A stretch of 64,000 bases of DNA from Bin87 sp965204685 (GTDB taxonomy: Bacteria; Chloroflexota; Dehalococcoidia; Lucifugimonadales; UBA3495). The position numbers were made by a program, and so were the translations under genes. The notes beneath the pieces are model-generated. The model was not told where the DNA came from, did not search any database, and saw only the letters and a list, made by a program, of their open reading frames with translations. The stretch is from positions 1,426,001-1,490,000 of the forward strand of contig OZ242004.1 in NCBI GenBank assembly GCA_965204685.1, in the 5' to 3' direction. Below, one piece after another: positions 24,547 to 32,703 of this stretch (the stretch's first letter is position 1; each line of letters begins with the position of its first letter).

Positions 24547-25263
24547 ATGTCGGGCGATGCCGCAACGCTCATTGGCCTGTGGGTTGTTGCCTACCTCATC
24601 GGGGCGGTTCCGGTTTCGTATGTGCTGGGTCGGGTCCTGGGCGGAATCGACTTGAGGCAACACGGCAGCGGCAACGTAGGAGCCAGCAATTTCGCCAGTC
24701 AGATGGGCAGGAAGTGGTGGTTGCCGATTGCCGTCATCGACATGGCGCGGGGCGCGGGGCCGATCCTGGTTGGGCAGTACGCGCTGGGTCTGGGCAATGT
24801 GGGCTGGTGGCTGATGCTGACCCCGCTGTTCACCATTTTGGGCAACAACTGGTCCCCGTTCCTGCGCTTCACCGGAGGCCGGAGCGTGGGCGCCTGGGCC
24901 GGCGGGATCCTGGGAATATCGCCGCTCTTCTTCGGAGTGGGCCTGACCCTTTACGTGCTGGGCTGGCGGGTCACGCGCCGGTCCGCCGAGTGGCTGCTGG
25001 CGGTGATGATCGCACTCCCCATGATAGCCATGGCGTGGCCGGAACGGTGGCTCCTGGTCGGAGGGACCGAACAGTTGGCAGTGTACTCGGCGGCGGGAGC
25101 GGTCCTGATCTTGTTGAAACGGTTGGGCTCCAACGGCCAGCCGGCGCCGCCGGATGTGCCGCGAGGTTCGGTGATGTTCAACCGCCTGCTGCGTGACCGG
25201 GACATTGCGGACCGGGAGGAATGGCTGGCGCGCACCGCCGGACGCGGGAACGACGTCGGCTAG
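24547..25263 (+). CDS. plsY: Acyl-phosphate:glycerol-3-phosphate acyltransferase
   Basis: A 238-residue membrane enzyme that acylates glycerol-3-phosphate from acyl-phosphate, the first step of phospholipid synthesis. Diagnostic segments are YLIGAVPVSYVLGRVLGGIDLRQHGSGNVGASNF (motif 1, S/GSGNxGaxN) and FTGGRSVGAWAGGILG (the GGKgvAt position, here GGRSVGAW). NNWSPFLRF precedes the latter, where typical PlsY has GHxfpvflkF; the usual His is replaced by Asn-Asn-Trp. About five to six membrane segments are seen. The altered motif 2/3 residues (Lys to Arg, Thr to Trp) make this a divergent member; activity is probable but not certain. Confidence 0.85.
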   Translation: MSGDAATLIGLWVVAYLIGAVPVSYVLGRVLGGIDLRQHGSGNVGASNFASQMGRKWWLPIAVIDMARGAGPILVGQYALGLGNVGWWLMLTPLFTILGNNWSPFLRFTGGRSVGAWAGGILGISPLFFGVGLTLYVLGWRVTRRSAEWLLAVMIALPMIAMAWPERWLLVGGTEQLAVYSAAGAVLILLKRLGSNGQPAPPDVPRGSVMFNRLLRDRDIADREEWLARTAGRGNDVG

Positions 25264-25390
25264 AACGCGCCGGGACCAAATCGCCACTTGGCAGAGTGCC
25301 GCCAACGGACAATGCAGCGTACAATTGACCTTGCTTGAACTGCGACGACACACTCGAGATACGGGGCCGGTATCAAGGACTAACGAAAGT

Positions 25391-25900
25391 ATGGCAGAAC
25401 AGCAGACCGAGACCCAGACGTTGACCTGCCACTGGCATCCGGCGATACCCACCGGGCTGTCGTGCAGCCAGTGCCAGCGGCCGATATGCACGCAGTGCCT
25501 GGTGCAGGCCCCGGTGGGGATCCGGTGCCGGGAGTGCGGGAAGGCGGTTCCGCTTCCGACCTTCGACGTCCGGCCGTCGAACTACGCCAAAGCGGCGGTT
25601 GTGGCCGCAGTAATCGGTGTGCTCGGGATTATCCTGTGGCTCACCCTGATCTTCTTCACGGGAACGCGGTTCATCGCATCCCTGGTCACCCCTGTGATCG
25701 TGGGTTACGCGGCGGGTGAGCTCATCAGCCGGGTGGTCAACCTCAAGCGCAGCAAGGGCCTCATGTACATCGCCGGCGGAACCGTAGTGCTCAGTTCGCT
25801 AGTAGCAATGATCCTTACCGGCGGCCTGGTCCTGACCCTGTGGGGCATCCTGGCGCTGATCCTGGGAGTCGTGATCGCCATCGGGCGGGTCCGCCTCTAG
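25391..25900 (+). CDS. B-box-type zinc-finger membrane protein
   Basis: A 169-residue protein. Residues 14-51 form a B-box-like finger: CHWHPAIPTGLSCSQCQRPICTQCLVQAPVGIRCRECG. After a short linker come three to four hydrophobic helices (from about residue 66 to the end), with GYAAGELISRVVNLKRSKG as a charged loop. Similar fingers precede rhomboid or Tim44-like membrane parts in many bacteria; no protease motif (GxSG) is present here. The start is the ATG at 25391; the upstream part of the frame is not conserved-looking. Function unknown. Confidence 0.75.
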   Translation: MAEQQTETQTLTCHWHPAIPTGLSCSQCQRPICTQCLVQAPVGIRCRECGKAVPLPTFDVRPSNYAKAAVVAAVIGVLGIILWLTLIFFTGTRFIASLVTPVIVGYAAGELISRVVNLKRSKGLMYIAGGTVVLSSLVAMILTGGLVLTLWGILALILGVVIAIGRVRL

Positions 25901-25925
25901 GTTCTGTTGACATTTTGAATTTTAT

Positions 25926-26030
25926 CCGTCATTCCGGCGAAAGCCGGAATCCATAGGTTGTGATATGAGGAAACGGGAGGGATTGCTTACGATTTCGACC
26001 ATTGGATTCCCGCTTTCGCGGGAATGACGG
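25926..26030. repeat. REP/MITE-like palindrome, CCGTCATTCCGG family
   Basis: It begins CCGTCATTCCGGCGAAAG and ends CTTTCGCGGGAATGACGG, so the two halves pair. Outside it, GTTGACATTTTGA and TGAAAACGTCAAC form a further imperfect inverted pair. Related copies lie at 15304-15404, 39862-39943, 49388-49414 and about 52210-52237. Confidence 0.75.
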
Positions 26031-26107
26031 TGAAAACGTCAACACGGCCTGGCGGGCCGGCTCAGCGCAGGTCGGCAAAGCCGTGAGCGAACGCCGACCG
26101 TTCCCGG

Positions 26108-26620
26108 TCACTCGGCGGGGGAATTTTCCGCCCAGAGCCGCCGGACCGTATCTCGGGTAACGCCGGACCGGAAGCCGCGCCGCTGCAGGTAGTCCCACAT
26201 CTTGCGGTGGAAGGTCGCGTAGGGCATTGCACCGCCGGCGGTCAACCGCCGGGCGCGCCGTTCTCCCGCGCGATAGGCGGCGTCCACCTCGTCCAGGCCG
26301 ACCAGCGCATCCTCGATGATGGGCTCGGCGACCCCCTTGGCGCGCAACTCCCGGCGGATGAGCGAGGAGCCGCGCGGTTTGCGCCGGTCGCGGCTGTTGC
26401 GCCACTGGGCAGCGTACTCGGCGTCGTCCAGGTAGCCATAGCGTTTCAGAGATGCCAGGGCCTGCTCAACCACCGGCTGATCGAAATCGCGGCCCACCCG
26501 CCGACGTACTTCCGCCACCGTCCGGGGCTTGAAGCTCACGTAGCGCAGGGCGACCCGTAACGCCTCCGGATAGGCGTCGGACACGGACTGGTCAACTCGG
26601 GCGTCAACCACGGCGGGCAA
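26108..26620 (-). CDS. recX: RecX regulatory protein
   Basis: A 170-residue helical-repeat protein. It shows the RecX pattern ALRYVSFKPRTVAEVRRRVGRDF...VVEQALASLKRYGYLDDAEYAAQWRNSRDRRKPRGSSLIRRELRAKGVAEPIIEDAL, i.e. tandem three-helix repeats. RecX binds RecA filaments and limits their activity. It lies 3 bases downstream of recA on the same strand, the classical recA-recX operon. Length is normal. Confidence 0.93.
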   Translation of the reverse strand: MPAVVDARVDQSVSDAYPEALRVALRYVSFKPRTVAEVRRRVGRDFDQPVVEQALASLKRYGYLDDAEYAAQWRNSRDRRKPRGSSLIRRELRAKGVAEPIIEDALVGLDEVDAAYRAGERRARRLTAGGAMPYATFHRKMWDYLQRRGFRSGVTRDTVRRLWAENSPAE

Positions 26621-26623
26621 CGG

Positions 26624-27739
26624 CTAGTTCAGGCTGACGGAGTTGGGGTTGGCGATGTAGGCGGCAGCATCGGACGCCGCGCCGTTCAGATGGCCGTTGG
26701 CCTCCCCGTCAACAGGCTCTTCATCGGGCAACTCGTCACCGCGTATGCGGGCCTCGATCTCGTCGGCGATTTCACTGTGCTCCAGCAGGAAGTTCTTGGA
26801 GTTTTCCCGGCCCTGTCCCAGCCGGGTCTCGCCATAGGAGTAGAAGGCGCCGGCCTTCTTGATGATGTTCTGGTTCACCCCGATGTCCAGCAGGTCGCCC
26901 ATCTTGCTGATGCCCTGGTTGAACATGATGTCGAACTCGGCAACCCGGAATGGCGCGGCAACCTTGTTCTTGACGATACGAGCCCGGACCCGACTGCCAA
27001 TGATCTCCGACCCCTGCTTCAGCGACTCGCTGCGGCGCAGATCTATGCGCACGGAGCTGTAGAACTTGAGGGCCCGGCCCCCCGGCGTGACTTCGGGGCT
27101 GCCGTAGCTGATGCCGATCTTCTCGCGGATCTGGTTGATGAAGACGACTGCAGTACGGGAGCGGTTGATGGTGGCGGTCAGCTTGCGCAGGGCCTGGGAC
27201 ATCAGGCGGGCCTGCATACCCACGTGCACGTCGCCCATGTCGCCCTCGATCTCGGCTTGCGGAACCAGGGCGGCAACGCTGTCGATGATCACGGCGTCAA
27301 CGGCGCCGCTGCTGACCAGCTTCTCGGTGATGTCCAGTGCCTGCTCCGCCGAGTCGGGCTGGGAGATGAGCAGGTTGTTCAGGTCGAGACCGCAGTTGGT
27401 GGCATAGTGCGGGTCAAGAGCGTGCTCAGCGTCAACGTAGGCAGCGAGGCCGCCCATGCGCTGCGTCTCGGTCATGATGTGGATGGCCAGGGTGGACTTG
27501 CCGGCCGACTCCCCGCCGTAGATCTCGGTAACGCGGCCACGGGGCAATCCGCCGACGCCCAGTGCCAGGTCCAGGGACAGCGAGCCGGTGGGTATCACGT
27601 TGGTGATCAGGTGGGCGACCTGCTCGTCGCCCCGCATCACCGCGCCTTTGCCGTGGTCTTTTTCGATACGACCCAGAGCAACCTCAAGGGCGGCCAGCTT
27701 GTTCTTGTCGAGGTTCAGGGTTTCGGGGTTGATTGCCAT
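26624..27739 (-). CDS. recA: Recombinase RecA
   Basis: A 371-residue RecA. Walker A is GGESAGKSTLA; VIDSVAALVPQAEIEGDMGD holds Walker B. FINQIREKIG precedes the L2 region, with SYGSPEVTPGGRALKFYSSVRIDLRR. QNIIKKAGAFYSYGETRLGQGRENSK is the C-terminal domain. The Gly/Asp/Ala-rich tail (DEEPVDGEANGHLNG) is acidic as in other RecA proteins. The ATG at 27739 has GGGAGG upstream; the longer frame is not RecA-like. The promoter region holds a candidate SOS box. Operon with recX. Confidence 0.98.
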   Translation of the reverse strand: MAINPETLNLDKNKLAALEVALGRIEKDHGKGAVMRGDEQVAHLITNVIPTGSLSLDLALGVGGLPRGRVTEIYGGESAGKSTLAIHIMTETQRMGGLAAYVDAEHALDPHYATNCGLDLNNLLISQPDSAEQALDITEKLVSSGAVDAVIIDSVAALVPQAEIEGDMGDVHVGMQARLMSQALRKLTATINRSRTAVVFINQIREKIGISYGSPEVTPGGRALKFYSSVRIDLRRSESLKQGSEIIGSRVRARIVKNKVAAPFRVAEFDIMFNQGISKMGDLLDIGVNQNIIKKAGAFYSYGETRLGQGRENSKNFLLEHSEIADEIEARIRGDELPDEEPVDGEANGHLNGAASDAAAYIANPNSVSLN

Positions 27740-27777
27740 CGTTAGCCTCCCGCACGGCTGGGTTTGCACTTGCGAGA

Positions 27778-27806
27778 AGTTTAGCACGTGCGTTCCATTC
27801 ATGCAA
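27778..27806 (-). promoter_or_regulatory. recA promoter with LexA-box-like half sites
   Basis: On the minus strand TTGCAT (27801-27806), a 17-base spacer, and TAAACT (27778-27783). The spacer contains GAACGCACGTGC, one mismatch from the Gram-positive LexA box GAAC-N4-GTTC. The -10 is also preceded by TG (extended -10). The leader to the recA ATG would be about 32 bases. Confidence 0.5.
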
Positions 27807-27866
27807 TGGCGCAATATCATTATTTTTGCGGGATTTGCGGGGCGCACGGCCCCGGGGCTAGAAGTC

Positions 27867-28097
27867 TCAATACCCGCCTTCGAAACCGATGGTCACGACG
27901 CCGTTCTCGACGATGATGGGAGTGATCCGCTCCCCGCCGGAGAGCTCAAGGAGCGCCGGTACCTGGTCCGGCTGCTTGGACACGTCAATCTCGGTGTAGG
28001 CTACGCGCTGGCGGCGGTAGTGCATCTTGGCCTGCGCGGAGAAGGGACAGTCGGGGTGGGTGTACAGAATGATCTCGGTGTCGTTGGTGGTAGTCAA
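27867..28097 (-). CDS. Glutaredoxin-like protein
   Basis: A 76-residue thioredoxin-fold protein. The active site is YTHPDCPFSAQAKMHY, a CPxS monothiol form. ERITPIIVENGVVTIGFEGGY supplies the cis-Pro (TP) and the C-terminal GF-G typical of glutaredoxins. It resembles the small UXX-star/NrdH-type branch. The start is taken as TTG at 28097 because AGGAG lies at the right distance; a longer frame to 28187 has no ribosome site. Loss of the second Cys suggests glutathione-type or iron-sulfur-related, rather than disulfide, chemistry. Confidence 0.8.
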   Translation of the reverse strand: MTTTNDTEIILYTHPDCPFSAQAKMHYRRQRVAYTEIDVSKQPDQVPALLELSGGERITPIIVENGVVTIGFEGGY

Positions 28098-28226
28098 TTT
28101 ATGCTCCTGTGGATCACTATGGGCGACAGGACAAGGTGGCGCACCATGAGGATGCCCAATTTTACGCACGGGCCTGGCATAACGCAACGAAAGCGCCGCG
28201 CACGTCAGGGCTTTTGCAAAGTCATT

Positions 28227-28314
28227 GTCAGAATCAGAATTTAGCGGATTTTGAGATTTTCAGGATGTTCATAAATCCCGTAAATCCTCTAATCCTGGTA
28301 ATCCTGCTTCTGAC
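28227..28314. repeat. GTCAGAATCAG...CTTCTGAC palindromic repeat
   Basis: An 88-bp imperfect inverted repeat with ends GTCAGAATCAGAATT and AATCCTGCTTCTGAC. It shares the ends and the internal GGATTTTxAGATTT and TAATCCT blocks with the copies at 44145-44236 and 45324-45416, and with a half copy at 41331-41375. It lies between the MoxR and glutaredoxin-like genes. No coding capacity. Confidence 0.7.
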
Positions 28315-28413
28315 AGTTACCGCCGGGGTGGACTTTGCACAAGCCCCGTCGCGCGCGTAACGATCGGGGACCGGTGGCTCCCGCTACCGACGTACCTTGC
28401 CTGGAGACCCCAA

Positions 28414-29367
28414 TCAGACGGGAACCGTCTGCGCTTCCAGTACTTCGTTAACCACCGATTCCTGGCTGCGCTCCCGAAGGCGGGCCATGCTCTTGAGGAT
28501 GACGCGGTGGGCCAGGGCGGGAGTGGCCAGGGTCTTTATATCGTCGGGCGTAACGTACTCCTGGCCGCGGATGCCGGCCAGGGCCTGGGCGCAGCGGTAG
28601 AGTCCCAGTGTGGCTCGCGGACTGGCGCCGAGTTCGACGTCGGGATGCTCGCGGGTGGCCCGGATCACCTGCACCAGGTAGTTGCGCAACACCGGGTCGA
28701 TGTACACCTGCCGGACCAGTCCCTGGATACGGAGGACGTCGTCAGCGGAGGCCACAGGCCCTAGGGAACTCAGTGGGTCGGCGTCCTCGAACCGCTCCAG
28801 CATGGCGGTCTCGTCGTCTTCAGAAGGATAACCCAGGCGGAGGCGGAGCAGGAAGCGGTCGATCTGGGCTTCAGGCAGTGGGAAGGTGCCCTCCAGCTCG
28901 ATGGGGTTCTGGGTCGCCAGGACGAGGAACGGCGCGGGCAACTGCACGGTATCCTGGTCAACGGTGACCTGCCGCTCGGCCATGGCCTCCAGCAGTGCCG
29001 ACTGGGTTCGGGGGGTGGCGCGGTTGATCTCGTCGGCCAGTACGACCTGGGATATGACCGGGCCGGGGCGAAACTCAAACTCGCCGTTGTGCTGGTTGTA
29101 GTAGTGGATGCCGGTGATGTCCGATGGCATCAGGTCGGGGGTGAACTGGATGCGGCGGAACTCGCAGTCCAGCGAGTAGGCCAGGGAACGGGCGAGGGTG
29201 GTCTTGCCGATCCCGGGGACGTCTTCAACCAGGATGTGCCCGGCGCTGAAGAGAGCAGCCAGGGTGTACTCGATGACCTCGTCCTTGCCGACGATGGCCA
29301 GCTGGATGTTGTCGCGGATACGGGCGGCGGTGTCCGCGATCTGCTGCGCCTGCGCCGCGGTGATCAA
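28414..29367 (-). CDS. MoxR family AAA+ ATPase
   Basis: A 317-residue AAA+ chaperone. Walker A region HILVEDVPGIGKTTLARSLA, Walker B VVLADEINRATPRTQSALLEAM, sensor 1 FLVLATQNPIELEGTFPLPEAQIDRF, and the C-terminal lid with SPRATLGLYRCAQALA. MoxR proteins activate metalloenzymes or other partners through VWA-domain proteins; none is adjacent here. The start is a TTG whose last bases overlap the TGA of the upstream nucleotidyltransferase gene (TTGA), indicating coupling. Confidence 0.92.
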   Translation of the reverse strand: MITAAQAQQIADTAARIRDNIQLAIVGKDEVIEYTLAALFSAGHILVEDVPGIGKTTLARSLAYSLDCEFRRIQFTPDLMPSDITGIHYYNQHNGEFEFRPGPVISQVVLADEINRATPRTQSALLEAMAERQVTVDQDTVQLPAPFLVLATQNPIELEGTFPLPEAQIDRFLLRLRLGYPSEDDETAMLERFEDADPLSSLGPVASADDVLRIQGLVRQVYIDPVLRNYLVQVIRATREHPDVELGASPRATLGLYRCAQALAGIRGQEYVTPDDIKTLATPALAHRVILKSMARLRERSQESVVNEVLEAQTVPV

Positions 29368-30092
29368 CGTGCCGCCTCGACCGGGCCGGCAACGGTGGTG
29401 GACAAGTGCTCTTCAGCTTCCCGCAGATCCTTGGGTGAGTCCACACTGCGCCAGAAGGCGTCGGTGGACACGGCGGACATGCGGCCCTCCGCGGCTAGGG
29501 TGGGGAAGGTCGTGGTCTCATGGTCGCCGATCTCGGGCAACAGGTCGCGGATGCCGGGGTGGAGGACGTAGACGCCTCCGTTGATCGCGTAGGGGAGCAC
29601 CGCCTTCTCGCGGAATTGGCTGACCACCCCGTTCGTATCGGTGTCCACGATACCGTAGGGGCTGGTCATCGGCACGGTCAGGATGGTGGCCAGGTGCGCA
29701 GGGTTATTGCGGCGGCGGTCCTGGTAGTCGTCCAGAAGATCGCCGAGGCCGGCATCGGTGACGATGTCGCCGTTGGTGGCGATGACGGGGCAATCGTCAC
29801 GAGGCAGGGAAGCCAGACCCTGGCGCAGAGCCCCGCCACGGCCCAGGGGCTCATCCTCCCGGATGTAATGGGCACGGATGCCGTAATCGCTGCCGTCACC
29901 GAAATAGTCCCCCACCGCGTCGGCAAGATGTCCCACCAGAAAAACGACATCGGTGATGCCGGCTTCGCGCAGCCAGCGAACCTGGTGCCAGAGGATCGGG
30001 CGGCCGCACAGGGCGATCATGGGCTTGGGCACGGTGTCGGTGAGAGGGCGCAGCCTTTCGCCTTTACCGCCGGCCAGAATCAGAGCGTACAT
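29364..30092 (-). CDS. NDP-sugar nucleotidyltransferase
   Basis: A 242-residue GT-A-fold nucleotidyltransferase. The signature MYALILAGGKGERLRPLTDTVPKPMIALCGRPIL contains the GGxGxRLxPLT loop and the catalytic Lys of PKPM. DDCPVIATNGDIVTDAGLGDLL supplies the metal Asp. It is shorter than RmlA and matches mannose-1-phosphate guanylyltransferase-like or similar proteins; the sugar and base cannot be assigned. Start at ATG 30092; its stop overlaps the MoxR start. The link to MoxR is unexplained. Confidence 0.88.
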   Translation of the reverse strand: MYALILAGGKGERLRPLTDTVPKPMIALCGRPILWHQVRWLREAGITDVVFLVGHLADAVGDYFGDGSDYGIRAHYIREDEPLGRGGALRQGLASLPRDDCPVIATNGDIVTDAGLGDLLDDYQDRRRNNPAHLATILTVPMTSPYGIVDTDTNGVVSQFREKAVLPYAINGGVYVLHPGIRDLLPEIGDHETTTFPTLAAEGRMSAVSTDAFWRSVDSPKDLREAEEHLSTTVAGPVEAAR

Positions 30093-30152
30093 GGCAGACG
30101 GTATGCTAATGCGGCCGGCCGGTGGGGTCAATGGGACGAGTCGAGGCGCGGA

Positions 30153-30365
30153 TTACAGCAGTTCGCGGAATTCTTCAACAGTGAGCCCGGCCTGCCGGAC
30201 TATACTGCCCATTGTGAATGGATCAATAGGATTGTGCCGGGGGATGGACACTGTGAGCCCGTTGTTCTTCGTTACGGTGTGCTTCGTCTCCCGATCCACC
30301 CGGAAGCCGACCTTCTCCAATGCTCTGACTGCCCGACGGTAACTGATACCGGGAACTCTGGGCAT
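30153..30365 (-). CDS. hicA: HicA-type mRNA interferase toxin
   Basis: A 70-residue dsRBD-fold toxin. It carries PGISYRRAVRALEKVGFRVDRETKHTVTKNNGLTVSIPRHNPIDPFTMGSIVRQAGLTVEEF, matching HicA; the His of TKHTV is the catalytic position. It lies 3 bases downstream of hicB. The order here is antitoxin first, toxin second, the reverse of the common hicA-hicB layout. Confidence 0.9.
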   Translation of the reverse strand: MPRVPGISYRRAVRALEKVGFRVDRETKHTVTKNNGLTVSIPRHNPIDPFTMGSIVRQAGLTVEEFRELL

Positions 30366-30368
30366 GAT

Positions 30369-30821
30369 TTAGAGATCCACCTCCTCCCCCTCGCCAACCT
30401 CGATAATCTCGACATCCGGTTCGCCCAGCAAAAGCACTTCCTGGACAGAAATGAGCCATTCCCGGATTGCGATTTGGATGTTTGCCAGCGCCTCCTCAAA
30501 AGTGTCTCCCTGGGAGAAGCAACCGGGCAGCATCGGACAGGAGACTGCGTAGCCCTCGCTATCCTTGATCATCCGAATGTGGTAGCGCATCAACGTTTCC
30601 CGTACCGGGTCAACCTCGACGTCAACCGCTTTGATGTTGTCGCTCCCGAGCACGTCTCCCCAGCGCAAGTCCTCGCGCACGGTGAGGTGATCCTGCAGCG
30701 CGTAGCGGACGTTTTCCAAAGCGTCCTCGGCGGTGGAACTCATTGAGTTGCAGGTCGGGAAGCTGGGGGAAACCGCGAAGTAGCCTTCTTCCGATTTGTG
30801 CAGCAAAACCCGGTATTTCAT
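30369..30821 (-). CDS. hicB: HicB-type antitoxin with two tandem HicB domains
   Basis: A 150-residue antitoxin made of two homologous HicB folds. Repeat 1 is YRVLLHKSEEGYFAVSPSFP...STAEDALENVRYALQDHL (about 3-46). Repeat 2 is YHIRMIKDSEGYAVSCPMLP...DTFEEALANIQIAIREWL (about 79-122). Both have the E-GY-v-P-P-gc...g-T-eEAl-ni-Ai pattern. The C-terminus is acidic (EPDVEIIEVGEGEEVDL), with no helix-turn-helix or RHH motif visible. Typical HicB has one such domain plus a DNA-binding part, so this duplication is unusual and may neutralise two toxin molecules. Confidence 0.88.
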   Translation of the reverse strand: MKYRVLLHKSEEGYFAVSPSFPTCNSMSSTAEDALENVRYALQDHLTVREDLRWGDVLGSDNIKAVDVEVDPVRETLMRYHIRMIKDSEGYAVSCPMLPGCFSQGDTFEEALANIQIAIREWLISVQEVLLLGEPDVEIIEVGEGEEVDL

Positions 30822-30869
30822 GGCATCACCTCGTCCCGGCCCATGGTCGGCTGGACACGGAATATATCA

Positions 30870-30901
30870 GCGCCTCTGCCTCCCAACGGCGGCAGAGGCG
30901 C
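30870..30901 (-). terminator. Hairpin after the TRAP operon
   Basis: GCGCCTCTGCC (30870-30880) and GGCAGAGGCGC (30891-30901) form a perfect 11-bp stem with a 10-base loop. It lies 37 bases past the dctM stop, on the path of the minus-strand transcript. The tail (TGATATATT) is only moderately U-rich. Confidence 0.55.
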
Positions 30902-30937
30902 TTCCTGCATTATACGGCAGGGTAGTGGCCAGGCGGG

Positions 30938-32620
30938 CTACTCGTACGCCAGGGGACGGAACTCCGACGAGCAGTAGCGGATCTGCTCCCAGAAGCCGGC
31001 CGCATCCCGTTCGATGTTGACCGATTGCAGGAAGTCTCTACTGGGATCGTCGTAGATGATGCACGGCGCCCACAAGGCAATGTCCGGGAAAGCGAACAAA
31101 AGTGCTATCACCAGGGCCATGCAGCCCATGAATGGTAAGACTCCGATGTACACGTCGGTAATCGTGCTTTCTCGTAAAGCCTCCTGCGCCGCCGCCGTCT
31201 GTTCCGCCATCTGCTGGTCGACGTCCTGTCTGACGCCGTGGAGGATGTAGAGGTTGATGCCCTCGGGCGGGCTGATCAGCGCCGCCTCCACCAGGATCAC
31301 CATGATGATGCCGAACCATACCAGGTCCACGCCCACGGCTTCCAGCGAAGGCGTGAGAATCGGAATGGTGGTCACCAGCATGGCGAAGCTTTCCATGAAA
31401 GTGCCCAGCAGCAGGTAGAAGAACACCAGGATGATCACGAACTGCAGGGCGTTGAGATTCAGGCCCGTGATCCACTCCGAGATGTCCTGGGAGATGCCCA
31501 GGCGGGCGAATGCGAAACTCAGGGTGAATGCCGCCATCACGATGAGCATGATCATCGACGAGGTGCGCACGGTGGAAATGATGGCGTCCAGGAGCATGAT
31601 CCTGATGCCGCGCATGGATTGGTTCCAGTCCGCGTAGATGCCCTGGGACCGCTTGTACAACTCGTTGGCGATGGCAACGACCAGAGCGCCAACTACTCCC
31701 AACGCGGCGGCCTCGGTGGGTGTGGCCCAGCCGGTGTAGATGGAACCCAGCACCACCAGGATGATGATCAGGACCGGGATGATGGCCAGCAGGCCGATGG
31801 TCGCCTCCTTGATCATCCGCAGCCATTCGGCGATAGCCTCGGGATACGAAAGGGTGGAGCGACCTCGGCGGTAGGCGGCGCGGTCATCAGGGTCGGTCAG
31901 CCCGGCCTCGGTGGCCTGCTCCTGGCGCATGACGGTCATCTGCTCGTCGGTGTAGCGTCGAACGGCAATGCCGTGGAACCAGGCGCGGTACAGCCGGCGC
32001 ACCTCCTCGTCCATGGGAGCCGTGCGCGGGAATATCACCGAAGTGACTACCATCATGAGAATCATGGTGAACGCCAGCAGGAAGCCGGGCAGGAAACCTC
32101 CCATGTAGAGGCGGCCGATGGACTCCTCGACCAGCACGCCGTAGATGATGAGTCCGATGCTGGGCGGGATCAGGATACCGAGAGTTCCGCCGGCGGCCAG
32201 GGAGCCGATGACCAGGCGCTCGCTGTAGCCGCGCTGGCGGAAGGACGGCAGGGAGACGCGGCTGATGGTGGCGGAGGTGGCGACGCTGGAGCCGGAGCAC
32301 GCGGCAAAGACGGCGCAGGACGCGATGTTGGTGTGCAGCAGGCCGCCGGGCAGGAAGACCAGCCACCGGGACAGCGCCCCATACATCCGCTCGCCCATGC
32401 CGGAGCGAAGCATCAGCTCTCCCATGAGCAGGAATAGCGGCACCGCCACCAGGATGAAGTTGGTGTTGCTCTCCCAGGCCTTGTTGCCCAGGATGTTCCA
32501 CAGCGGAGCATCCGAAAACGCCTGCATCATCACCAGGGACAGCACCCCCAGGGCGCCGGCGACGTACAGGCCAATCAGGAAGAAAACTCCCATCATGCTG
32601 AAAGCGGTGATGATTGCCAT
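30938..32620 (-). CDS. dctM: TRAP transporter large permease, DctM-type
   Basis: A 560-residue membrane protein of the TRAP large-subunit family, longer than the usual ~430. Hydrophobic helices and the conserved ASCAVFAACSGSSVATSATISRVSLPSFRQRGY and GILIPPSIGLIIYGVLVEESIGRLYMGGFLPG are clear. A cytoplasmic insert of about 80 residues (about 205-285, RLYRAWFHGIAVRRYTDEQM...RRGRSTLSYPEA) accounts for part of the extra length, and the C-terminal tail beyond LPFMGCMALVIALLFAFPDIAL the rest. It works with DctQ and a periplasmic-type binding protein to import organic acids with sodium. Last gene of the TRAP cluster. Confidence 0.92.
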   Translation of the reverse strand: MAIITAFSMMGVFFLIGLYVAGALGVLSLVMMQAFSDAPLWNILGNKAWESNTNFILVAVPLFLLMGELMLRSGMGERMYGALSRWLVFLPGGLLHTNIASCAVFAACSGSSVATSATISRVSLPSFRQRGYSERLVIGSLAAGGTLGILIPPSIGLIIYGVLVEESIGRLYMGGFLPGFLLAFTMILMMVVTSVIFPRTAPMDEEVRRLYRAWFHGIAVRRYTDEQMTVMRQEQATEAGLTDPDDRAAYRRGRSTLSYPEAIAEWLRMIKEATIGLLAIIPVLIIILVVLGSIYTGWATPTEAAALGVVGALVVAIANELYKRSQGIYADWNQSMRGIRIMLLDAIISTVRTSSMIMLIVMAAFTLSFAFARLGISQDISEWITGLNLNALQFVIILVFFYLLLGTFMESFAMLVTTIPILTPSLEAVGVDLVWFGIIMVILVEAALISPPEGINLYILHGVRQDVDQQMAEQTAAAQEALRESTITDVYIGVLPFMGCMALVIALLFAFPDIALWAPCIIYDDPSRDFLQSVNIERDAAGFWEQIRYCSSEFRPLAYE

Positions 32621-32703
32621 ATTTCAGATTCCTCTGTGGGACGGCAGCCGCAGAACCGGCGGCTGCCGTGGGTCGGGGAAGTCGGTTGGAATGGGCGGGA
32701 CGG

